Of a stretch of 64,000 bases of DNA, positions 53,036 through 60,150 are shown piece by piece. A program made the position numbers and the translations under genes. This stretch comes from Paenibacillus antri (GTDB lineage: Bacteria > Bacillota > Bacilli > Paenibacillales > YIM-B00363). The notes beneath the pieces were generated by a model that worked only from the letters and a program-made list of their open reading frames with translations, was not told the origin of the DNA and searched no databases. The stretch covers positions 496,001 through 560,000 of the forward strand of contig NZ_VCIW01000001.1 of NCBI RefSeq assembly GCF_005765165.1. The letters run 5' to 3'. Numbering within the stretch: the stretch's first letter is position 1; each line of letters opens with the position of its first letter.

Positions 53036-55177
53036 TTGCTTACGAAGTTACATCATGCCAAGCTCCCGAGCTTGTTGCTCGCGTTATCCCTGTCGGCATC
53101 GGCGCTGCTGTCCCCCGCGACGGCTTCCGCCGATGCGGCCGATCTGATCGTTACGATCGGCGATGTCGCGGCGAAGGTCGACGACATGATTGAAGTCCCG
53201 GTCTCGATTTCGCAGCCGGCGGCCGGCGTCGCGTCCTACGGCATGGAGCTGAATTACGACGCCGCGGCGCTCGAAGTCGTCGACATCGTCCCGTCGTACG
53301 GCAACGCCTCGGATCCGGCCTGCTATGAGGATGCAGAGGGCTGTTTCTTTTCCGATTCCGAAAATGCTTCCGGCTGGCTCCGCGCCGCCTGGTTCGACGC
53401 CTCCGGCGGCGACGAGCCGATCGACGCCGCGATGGAGCTGTTCGTCGTCCGCTTCCACGTGAAGAACCCTCTCGCGCTCGGCGATAAACCGGTGACCGCG
53501 GCGAGAGGAACGCCCGGGGGCTTCTCGTTCACGGACCGGCACCTGACGTATCTGTATGCCGGCTTGAACGATGGCAACGTCGCCGTCCAGACGTCGAACA
53601 ACGCCGATCTTGCGGCGCTGACGACGACCGCCGGCACGATCGCCTTCGCGGCGGACAAGACCGCGTACAACGCGAGAGTCGGCGACTCGACGAAATCCGT
53701 GACGGTAACGCCGACGACGGCGAATCGGTACGCGAGCGTCACCGTGAACGAGTCGTCCGCAACGAGCGGCCAAGCGGCCGGCGCCATCCCGCTGAAGTAC
53801 GGCAAGAACGACATCGTCGTCGAGGTGACCGCGGCGGACGGGACGACGAAGAAAGCTTACACGTTGTCCGTCTACCGCGACGAAGACGCCCCGGCGGCAG
53901 CCGGAGCGCCGAAGCCGACGACGACCGACGCGACGATTCGCGTCAACGGCAAGGAAGAGTCCGCCGGCGTCGCGACCAAGAAGCAAGAGGGGACGCGCGT
54001 CGTCACCACGGTCGCCGTCGATCAGGCGAAGCTGGAGCAGAAGCTTGCCGCCGAAGGGCAGCGCAGCGTCGTGACGATTCCGGTCGCGGACGGCTCCGAC
54101 GTCGTCGCCGGCGAGCTGAACGGCCAGATGGTCGCGAACATGGAGCAGAAGCAAGCGATTCTCGAAATCAAAACCGGCAGCGCCACCTACACGCTCCCGG
54201 CGCAGCAGATCAACATCCGCGCCGTGTCCGACAAGTTCGGTAAGGACGTAGCGTTGCAGGAAATTACCGTACGCATCGAAATCGCGAAGCCGTCGGAAGA
54301 CACCGCGAAGCGGGTCGAAGCGTCCGCGGCGGCAGGCTCGTTCGAGCTCGTCGCGCCGCCGGTCGACTTCACCGTGCGCGGCACGTACAACGGCGCGACG
54401 GTGAACGTGGACCGCTTCAACGCCTACGTCGCGCGCTCGATCGCGATTCCGGAAGGCGTCGACCCGAGCCGCATTACGACCGGCGTCGTCGTCGACCCGG
54501 ACGGCACGGTCCGCCATGTGCCGACCAAGGTCGAAGAAGTCGACGGCGTCTACTACGCGACGATCAACAGCCTCACGAACAGCACGTACTCCGTCGTCTA
54601 CCATCCGGTCGCGTTCGCGGACGTCGCGACGCACTGGTCGAAAGACGCGGTGAACGACATCGGCTCCCGGATGGTGATCGAGGGCATCGGCGGCAACCGT
54701 TTCGCTCCGGATCGAGACGTCACCCGCGCCGAATTCGCCGCGATTCTGGTGCGCGCGCTCGGCCTCAAGGCCACAGGCGACGCCGAGGCTCCGTTCTCCG
54801 ACATTGCGGCGTCGGACTGGTACCATGACGCCGTCGCGACGGCGCACGAATACGGCCTCGCGAACGGCTTCGAGGACGGCGCCTTCCGACCCGCGGAGAA
54901 GCTGAACCGCGAGCAGGCGATGGCCATGGTCGCGAAGGCGATGTCGATGACCGGCCTGAAGGACAAGCTGAAGCCTGCGGTGCCAGCCACGCTCCTGCTT
55001 CCGTTCGCGGACGCGGGCCTCGTCTCCGATTGGGCCAAGGCCGGCATCGCGGACAGCCTGCAAGCGGGCCTCGTCACCGGCCGCGGCGCCGACGAGCTCG
55101 CGCCGCAAGCGACTGTCACCCGCGCCGAAGTCGCGGTCCTGATCCGCCGCCTGCTGCAGCAATCCGAGCTGATTTAA
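53036..55177 (+). CDS. Cohesin-SLH anchoring protein
   Basis: 713 residues from a TTG start, eight bases after AGGGAGG. The signal peptide ends near ASA (33). Residues 35-185 match a type I cohesin (VTIGDVAAKVDDMIEVPVSIS then ASYGMELNYDAAALEVVDI, in part; later FTDRHLTYLYAGLNDGNVAV). A cadherin-like beta-sandwich follows (about 190-280, with FAADKTAYNARVGD), then an uncharacterised region (300-520) and three SLH domains (about 535-713). Cohesin plus SLH is the layout of cellulosomal anchoring scaffoldins. The gene directly upstream encodes a protein with a dockerin-like module, so the pair may assemble on the cell wall. A strong terminator ends the unit. Confidence 0.85.
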   Translation: MLTKLHHAKLPSLLLALSLSASALLSPATASADAADLIVTIGDVAAKVDDMIEVPVSISQPAAGVASYGMELNYDAAALEVVDIVPSYGNASDPACYEDAEGCFFSDSENASGWLRAAWFDASGGDEPIDAAMELFVVRFHVKNPLALGDKPVTAARGTPGGFSFTDRHLTYLYAGLNDGNVAVQTSNNADLAALTTTAGTIAFAADKTAYNARVGDSTKSVTVTPTTANRYASVTVNESSATSGQAAGAIPLKYGKNDIVVEVTAADGTTKKAYTLSVYRDEDAPAAAGAPKPTTTDATIRVNGKEESAGVATKKQEGTRVVTTVAVDQAKLEQKLAAEGQRSVVTIPVADGSDVVAGELNGQMVANMEQKQAILEIKTGSATYTLPAQQINIRAVSDKFGKDVALQEITVRIEIAKPSEDTAKRVEASAAAGSFELVAPPVDFTVRGTYNGATVNVDRFNAYVARSIAIPEGVDPSRITTGVVVDPDGTVRHVPTKVEEVDGVYYATINSLTNSTYSVVYHPVAFADVATHWSKDAVNDIGSRMVIEGIGGNRFAPDRDVTRAEFAAILVRALGLKATGDAEAPFSDIAASDWYHDAVATAHEYGLANGFEDGAFRPAEKLNREQAMAMVAKAMSMTGLKDKLKPAVPATLLLPFADAGLVSDWAKAGIADSLQAGLVTGRGADELAPQATVTRAEVAVLIRRLLQQSELI

Positions 55178-55188
55178 TTAGCGACATG

Positions 55189-55223
55189 AAGAAGCCGACG
55201 CCTCGCGCGTCGGCTTCTTTTTC
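55189..55223 (+). terminator. Rho-independent terminator
   Basis: AAGAAGCCGACG and CGTCGGCTTCTT pair perfectly around CCTCGCG and are followed by TTT. It lies 11 bases after the cohesin-SLH stop. Confidence 0.9.
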
Positions 55224-55393
55224 CTGCAAAAGTGCATCTAATTCCTTCGCTTTCTCTCCACCGTGGCCGAATACCTGCGGAAATGCATTTATTTCGTCGC
55301 CGGAACACCCCAACGACCGAAAATAAATGCATTTTTGCAGCTAAGTCGGTATTTCCGGCCATGTTCCGAAGAAATACCTGCACTTTCGCAGGC
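55224..55393. repeat. Cluster of inverted short repeats
   Basis: Words of the type CTGC(A/G)(A/G)AA.TGCA(T/C) occur four times in alternating orientation: TGCAAAAGTGCATC, CTGCGGAAATGCATTTATTT, AAATAAATGCATTTTTGCAG and CCTGCACTTTCGCAGG. The middle two form a large inverted repeat (about 55273-55343). It looks like a REP- or MITE-like intergenic element between two convergent genes. Confidence 0.5.
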
Positions 55394-55405
55394 AGGGCTT
55401 CATCA

Positions 55406-56275
55406 TTACCATTTTCCCAAGAAAGAAATCAATGCCTCATGCATCTGCTCCGAGCCCCTGCCCAACCAGATCAGATGCCCCCAAGTATCCAGCAAGCGCA
55501 AGTCCGCACCGGGAATGTGCTTCAGCGCGTAATGCGCGTGGTCGACCGGTACGGCCTTGTCGTGCCGGCTATGGAGAATCAGCGTCGGGCAGGCGATCGA
55601 TTGCAGATGCGAATCGCGAACCGTCCCGGTGCTTGCGAGGTCGATCATGAAGCCGCGCCCGGAGCGTTGCCGCCGATTCATGTCGCGGAACGACTCGAGA
55701 TCGCCGTCTTTCATATAAGTTTTCACCTGAGCGTACGGAAGCTTGGTGAAGGAGGAGGCCATCTGCCGGAAAATGAACCCGGGCAACAAGCTGCTGAAAG
55801 CGCCGATCAGCTTCCAAGTGTATTTCTCCGTCGAAGGGCGGAATAACGCTTGCGCCGCCTTGTATTCCTTATCCTTAGGCGTCAGCCATTCCTTCGTGAC
55901 CGCGGACTGGAGCGTCAAGCTTCTTACCCGTTCCGGGTATCGGGAGGCGAAGAGGATGCCGCTCGGTCCGCCGGCGGAGATGGCGATGACGTGAACCTTA
56001 ACGATGCGGAGATGGTCCAGCAGTTGCACGTAAGCCTCGCACGCGGCTTCCAGATTCCGGCCGATCCCGGCGGAGGTGCGGCCGTACCCGGCTCGGGACG
56101 GCGTAATGACGGCATACCCGCTCTCGGCCAGCTCCTTCGTTCCGAACCGCTCGCGGCAATTGGAATACCCGCCGTGGAACACGAGTACCGGTTCCCCCCG
56201 GCCGACGACGGTGTACTCGATGCGAATGCCTTCTATGCCGAATAAATCGTAGACGCTATCCATCGACGTATTCAT
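55406..56275 (-). CDS. Alpha/beta-hydrolase fold protein
   Basis: 289 residues. The ATG at 56275 overlaps the stop of the NERD gene (ATGA), with GAAGGAG just upstream; the longer frame is a shadow of that gene. Landmarks are LVFHGGYSNCRERFG (oxyanion region), the nucleophile-elbow position VIAISAGGPSGILFA (GxSxG form AISAGG), an acid near LILHSRHDKAVPVD, and the histidine in DTWGHLIWLG. Esterase, thioesterase or haloperoxidase-like function is possible; the substrate is unknown. Coupling to a NERD-domain gene is odd and may indicate a joint job. Confidence 0.82.
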   Translation of the reverse strand: MNTSMDSVYDLFGIEGIRIEYTVVGRGEPVLVFHGGYSNCRERFGTKELAESGYAVITPSRAGYGRTSAGIGRNLEAACEAYVQLLDHLRIVKVHVIAISAGGPSGILFASRYPERVRSLTLQSAVTKEWLTPKDKEYKAAQALFRPSTEKYTWKLIGAFSSLLPGFIFRQMASSFTKLPYAQVKTYMKDGDLESFRDMNRRQRSGRGFMIDLASTGTVRDSHLQSIACPTLILHSRHDKAVPVDHAHYALKHIPGADLRLLDTWGHLIWLGRGSEQMHEALISFLGKW

Positions 56276-56964
56276 CTCTCCTTCGCTTGCCGCACATGCT
56301 CCGCCCGAAGCGCCGGATCGACGATGTTCGCCTGCATCATCGTCTCGCGAATCGCCGCGATCCGCGCCTCGTTCAGGAGCGGCTCTCCGTGGATCGCCTT
56401 CATCCGCAGCAGCTTCCGATGGATAAACTCGCTCAGCTCCACGTCGTACACGACGAGCTCGTCCGACTCGATCTTGCGCAGCGTCGGGTCGATGCCGAAC
56501 CGGCACCGCATCGTGAACGACACCATGGAGATGAAGGTCAGCGGCGCATGAGCGGACAGCACCTGCTCCAGCGCCTTGATGTGCCCGTAGTTCTGCTTCA
56601 GCGGGTTGTACATCTTGAACCGCCCGCTCACCGTCCACTGCCGATCGTCGCGTCCGCCTCGGATTTCGCCGTTGTAGTTTTTCGTTTCAATGACGAAAAT
56701 GCCGTACGGAGAAACGACCGCGTGATCGATCTGCGAATACCCGGTCCGCGACTTCGGATTGCGCACCATCAGGTCGGAAGCGTACCGGCATTCCTTCGGC
56801 AGCTGGTCGAGCTGAATGTTGATCTTATGCTCGCCGAGCTCGCCGATGCGCTCCGGCGCCACCTTCGGCTTCGCGGCGGCCCGCGGCCGGATCGCCGGCT
56901 TCTTCTGCGTCGCCTGGGCCGGCTTCGGCCCCAATCCCAACGCGCGTAATAACTTCGATAACAT
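56272..56964 (-). CDS. NERD-domain nuclease-related protein
   Basis: 230 residues. A hydrophobic/basic N-terminus and an Ala/Lys-rich linker precede the NERD domain (about 40-160): GELGEHKINIQLDQLP, SQIDHAVVSPYGIFVIETKNY (D..E.K pattern), and GEIRGG. NERD domains are PD-(D/E)XK-related and occur in plasmid and phage-linked proteins; activity is not established. It precedes and overlaps the hydrolase gene. The shared 5' element (copy C) lies directly upstream, as for the nuclease genes at 18493 and 29918. Confidence 0.85.
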   Translation of the reverse strand: MLSKLLRALGLGPKPAQATQKKPAIRPRAAAKPKVAPERIGELGEHKINIQLDQLPKECRYASDLMVRNPKSRTGYSQIDHAVVSPYGIFVIETKNYNGEIRGGRDDRQWTVSGRFKMYNPLKQNYGHIKALEQVLSAHAPLTFISMVSFTMRCRFGIDPTLRKIESDELVVYDVELSEFIHRKLLRMKAIHGEPLLNEARIAAIRETMMQANIVDPALRAEHVRQAKER

Positions 56965-57000
56965 GCTTCCCGCTCCTCCGTCGGATCCATTGTAGTTAAG

Positions 57001-57049
57001 CTAGGAAATTATCCCTAGTCTACCGCTAATCGCTAGTAGAAATCTACCA
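57001..57049 (-). promoter_or_regulatory. Shared 5' element, copy C (before NERD gene)
   Basis: Plus-strand words AATTATCCCTAGTC and, 12 bases later, CTAGTAGAAATCTACC. It is nearly the same as copy B at 30835 and ends close to 40 bases before the NERD start. Confidence 0.6.
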
Positions 57050-57110
57050 AAACTGTTTCCTGTACAGCGGGAGCCAATCCGTCCATGACTCGGCGGAACC
57101 GCCGAATTCG

Positions 57111-57155
57111 AAAAAATGGGAGGGTCCACCGCAAGGCAGACCCTCCCCATTTTTC
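57111..57155 (-). terminator. Terminator of the YjcZ-type gene
   Basis: GGGAGGGTC and GACCCTCCC pair around CACCGCAAGGCA, flanked by AAAAAAT and ATTTTT, so it can work on both strands. It lies about 40 bases past the small gene's stop. Confidence 0.8.
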
Positions 57156-57197
57156 AGTTATTTCGTTGTTGAAACGAGGTAACGCCTTTACTGAACA

Positions 57198-57320
57198 TTA
57201 CACTGCCCAAGCCCGGGTGATGATGACGAGCAAAATGAAGAGTACCAAGATCGCTCCCGTGCTCGTGAATCCGCCGTAGCCTGCGCCGCCGCAGCCGACG
57301 CCTGCGTTTACGTATGCCAT
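57198..57320 (-). CDS. YjcZ-family small sporulation-type protein
   Basis: 40 residues, too short for most gene callers. The ATG at 57320 follows GGGGAGGTGAGG. The sequence is MAYVNAGVGCGGAGYGG, then a single hydrophobic helix ILVLFILLVIITRAWAV. This Gly-rich head plus one helix is the form of YjcZ/YczC-family peptides common in Bacillus and Paenibacillus, many of them made during sporulation. A terminator follows. Confidence 0.75.
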   Translation of the reverse strand: MAYVNAGVGCGGAGYGGFTSTGAILVLFILLVIITRAWAV

Positions 57321-57360
57321 GTTCCTCACCTCCCCGCCTGCAGCGTCCGTTCTCATAGCA

Positions 57361-57699
57361 CTAGTAGAACAAGAACGGCAGCAAGAACAGCAGGGCGATC
57401 GACGCCCATGCCAATCCGTAGCCGGGGTAGCCGTAACCAGGATATCCGTAGCCTGGATACCCGTAACCGAACGCCTTCGTTTTCGCTTTGGACGCCATGC
57501 GCTGCAGCTGCTTCTTCGCTACGGGAGCGCGCGTGGACAGCACGGAAGCGCCGGACCGGCTCCCGTTGATTTCGATGCCGTCCGCGCCGACGCGGCTGAT
57601 CGTGCCGACGACTTGCGTTCCGTCATGCAGTACTGCGCATACCGTCTTGCCGACATAAGGACTGCACGTTTCAGGAGTGATGGGGTGAAGTCGTTTCAA
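57361..57699 (-). CDS. Small protein with GYGYP repeats and membrane tail
   Basis: 112 residues from a TTG at 57699, six bases after GGAGG. Residues 10-45 form a small beta-rich unit (GKTVCAVLHDGTQVVGTISRVGADGIEING, in part). A basic stretch is followed by repeats of YGYPG (about 80-95) and a hydrophobic C-terminus ending LLFLLPFLFY. I do not know the family. Its proximity to the YjcZ-type gene (40 bases) and its Gly/Tyr repeats suggest a spore-coat or envelope role, which is inference. Confidence 0.65.
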   Translation of the reverse strand: MKRLHPITPETCSPYVGKTVCAVLHDGTQVVGTISRVGADGIEINGSRSGASVLSTRAPVAKKQLQRMASKAKTKAFGYGYPGYGYPGYGYPGYGLAWASIALLFLLPFLFY

Positions 57700-57855
57700 A
57701 AGAGACCTCCTCCTTTCCGCAGTACTTCCCTTATGTATATCGATACGGAGCGCGGATTGACAAGGTACCCGCCCGGCCGAGCGAGAAATCAGCGGACGCC
57801 CGGGCGTTCGGGACGACCTCCGCGCATATGCTGTGGCAGGAAGGAGTCGGGTGCC

Positions 57856-58581
57856 ATGGAGTATCATGAAATCATCGCCGCGACCGGCGCGGGCGCGGCA
57901 CATCCCGGAGGGTTCGGCGGCACGCTGGACTTCCTCGCCGACGCCGAGGTCTCGCCGGGTCAGCGCGTGCTGGAGGTCGGCTGCGGGACGGGGCGGACGT
58001 CTTGCGCGCTGGCCGCGATGGGCTGCGCCGTGACGGCGGTCGACCGGAGCGAGGCGATGCTGGAGAAGGCGAAGCGGAGGGCGGCGCTGCTGGGCGCGAC
58101 CATCGACTTCGTGCAAGGCGATCTTCGCGCGCTGCCGTTCGAGGCGGCCTCGTTCGACATCGTCTTCGCGGAATCGGTGACGGCATTCGCGCCGCCGGCG
58201 GAGGCGTACCGCGAGTACGCGCGGGTGCTGCGATCGGGAGGGCGCGTCTGGGATAGAGAGCTGTACAAGATCGAAGCCGACGCTCCGGAGCTGGACGCGG
58301 AGATGTACGCGTTATACGGCTCGGCGCCGCTGCCGACGAAGTCGGGCTGGCTCGAGTCGCTCAAGGCCGCGGGGTTCGTGCGCGTGGGCGTCTGGACGCC
58401 TCGAGACGGACGGCCGTTCGTCGTCGGCAGCGCGGAGCTGGAGGCGGACCCGTTGCAATTTATCGACCTCGACCGAGTGCTTCGCCCCGACGTCGCGGCG
58501 TTCACGGCGCGCAACGCCGCCTTCCTCCGGCGATTCGGCGAAGCGCTGTCGTACGGCGTGTTCATCGGGGAGAATCCGTAA
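57856..58581 (+). CDS. SAM-dependent methyltransferase (class I)
   Basis: 241 residues; ATG at 57856 after AAGGAG. The SAM-binding motif I is VLEVGCGTGRTSCALA, followed by VTAVDRSEAML (motif II acidic residue) and QGDLRALPFEAASFDIVFAES. This is the UbiE/Methyltransf_11 group with small-molecule substrates. No neighbouring gene indicates the substrate. A bidirectional terminator follows. Confidence 0.85.
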   Translation: MEYHEIIAATGAGAAHPGGFGGTLDFLADAEVSPGQRVLEVGCGTGRTSCALAAMGCAVTAVDRSEAMLEKAKRRAALLGATIDFVQGDLRALPFEAASFDIVFAESVTAFAPPAEAYREYARVLRSGGRVWDRELYKIEADAPELDAEMYALYGSAPLPTKSGWLESLKAAGFVRVGVWTPRDGRPFVVGSAELEADPLQFIDLDRVLRPDVAAFTARNAAFLRRFGEALSYGVFIGENP

Positions 58582-58627
58582 GGGAATGTTTCCGGCGGGG
58601 ACGTTCTCTCGTCCCTGAACGCGAAGA

Positions 58628-58659
58628 GGGGAGGATTCGCCGTTCGGCGAACCCTCCCC
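58628..58659. terminator. Bidirectional terminator
   Basis: GGGGAGGATTCGCC and GGCGAACCCTCCCC pair around GTTC between convergent genes. T runs are short, so efficiency is uncertain. Confidence 0.65.
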
Positions 58660-58670
58660 AGATATTCCTG

Positions 58671-58973
58671 TCACTTTTCTCTTATCTTATGAAGTTCCAT
58701 ATCATGCTTAGAAACCTGGTTGCGCAAATAATCGACGTCCGCGTTCGCGTTCCGGAGCTGACCCATGACCTCGAGATGCCTCAGCCGGTTCGCCTCGCTC
58801 TCCGATGCGACCCGCTGCTCCAGCCCGTCGAAGCGCTGTTCCAGTCCGTCGAAGCGCTGTTCCAGTCCGTCGAACCGCTGCTCCAATCCCAGAACAGCTT
58901 TATTATTTTGAGCAACCATCTGAATCAACTGAACGATGTGGTTCTCGATGCGCTCCAACCGCTCTTCGCTCAT
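58671..58973 (-). CDS. Coiled-coil protein with heptad repeats
   Basis: 100 residues, nearly all predicted helix. It contains three tandem copies of GLEQRFD/V, encoded by near-identical 21-base repeats (about 58800-58880), so heptad number could vary by slippage. No catalytic domain. Similar short proteins are found in Paenibacillus; function unknown. Confidence 0.65.
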   Translation of the reverse strand: MSEERLERIENHIVQLIQMVAQNNKAVLGLEQRFDGLEQRFDGLEQRFDGLEQRVASESEANRLRHLEVMGQLRNANADVDYLRNQVSKHDMELHKIREK

Positions 58974-59067
58974 CCGAACGCCCCCCGGCCCGTAGTACTG
59001 GTATTATACCACCGGCCTCGGACGGGAACAACCGTTTGCATTTTGCAAAATAACCGTTACTGCTTGC

Positions 59068-60150
59068 TCATGAACGATGCTTCAAGCATTCGACGAGCAT
59101 CAGCAGCGTCATCGACTGGCCGTACGGCATCGGGCAGACCGGGATGCCGCGGTAATAGTCGAGGTCGCGGCCAAGGCCGGTGCCATAGGAGACGCCTTGC
59201 ACGGTGCCGTTCTCATCGATTTGGCCCATGACGCCTTGCGCCGCCTTCCAGCCGACGGCGGCGTAGATCTCCGGCAAGTAGCCGAGGCGCACCGCCTTTA
59301 GGATTCCATACGCGAAGGCTGCCGTCGCGGACGTCTCCTCGTACGTAGTCGGGTCCGTCAGCAGCGTATGCCACAGTCCGCTGTCCGCTTGAAGCGCCGA
59401 TAGCGTCTTCGCCTGCCGCTCGAGCGAGCCGAGCAGGAACTGCTTGACGCCGAGCGGCAGATCGACGATGTCGAGGTAATCGACCAAGCCCGCCGTATAC
59501 CAAGCGTTGCCGCGGCCCCAGAGCGCCCCGGCGTAGTAGCTCTTGTCCGCGAACGACCAGCCGTGGAAGAACAGCCCCGTCACCGGATCGGTCAAATATT
59601 TCAGATGGACGAGAAATTGGCGAACGCTCTCCTGCACGCAATCGTCGCGGCCGAGCAGCACCCCCATACGCGCCGTGAACAGCACGGTCATGTACAGCGT
59701 ATCGTCCCACAGCTCTCCTTCGTTCGTCCGCCCCGAGACGATGTGCTGGAAGCCGCCTTCCTCCGTGCGGGGCAGCTCGTTCATCGCGTAATCGAGCCAC
59801 TCCAGGCAGAGCTCCCGGAAATCCTCCCGCCCCGTCTCCTCGACGAGAAAGCTCAGCGTCAGCATCGGACACATCGTATTGATGTTCTTCTCCGGCACCG
59901 TCCCGGCCGCCAGATGGCGGTCGAACCAGGAGGTCAAGAAGTCGAGCAGCTCGGGCTTGCCGCTTTCTTTGTAGTACAAGTATAGCGAGAACAGGGCGAC
60001 CCCCTGCGGCCACTCCCAGTTCTCCATGGAGATGATGCCGATCGGGATCCCGTCTTCGTTCCGGTCCGACTTCAGATGCTGCAGCTGATGGACGATTCTA
60101 TCGATCCGCTCTTGTACGTCCGCGACTTGGAGCTGCAAGGGCGCGCTCAT
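59068..60150 (-). CDS. GH105 unsaturated rhamnogalacturonyl hydrolase-like
   Basis: 360 residues from the ATG at 60150, which overlaps the stop of the preceding gene (ATGA). The alpha/alpha toroid of GH88/GH105 is indicated by ENWEWPQGVALFSLYLYY, NEGELWDDTLYMTVLF (catalytic acid in WDD) and WGRGNAWYTAGLVDYL. These enzymes open unsaturated uronides released by polysaccharide lyases from pectin-type polymers. No signal peptide, so it acts inside. Last gene of a coupled three-gene unit. Confidence 0.85.
   Translation of the reverse strand: MSAPLQLQVADVQERIDRIVHQLQHLKSDRNEDGIPIGIISMENWEWPQGVALFSLYLYYKESGKPELLDFLTSWFDRHLAAGTVPEKNINTMCPMLTLSFLVEETGREDFRELCLEWLDYAMNELPRTEEGGFQHIVSGRTNEGELWDDTLYMTVLFTARMGVLLGRDDCVQESVRQFLVHLKYLTDPVTGLFFHGWSFADKSYYAGALWGRGNAWYTAGLVDYLDIVDLPLGVKQFLLGSLERQAKTLSALQADSGLWHTLLTDPTTYEETSATAAFAYGILKAVRLGYLPEIYAAVGWKAAQGVMGQIDENGTVQGVSYGTGLGRDLDYYRGIPVCPMPYGQSMTLLMLVECLKHRS

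Noticed and set aside
53084-55162. 692-residue minus-strand open frame opposite the cohesin-SLH gene
   Set aside because: Biased composition, no start site, and the opposite strand has clear cohesin and SLH domains.
57001-57049. Resemblance of the shared 5' element to a Cas12a CRISPR repeat (TCTAC/GTAGA arms)
   Set aside because: The arms are in the reverse order and nearly without loop, copies are single and far apart, and there is no array or cas gene.
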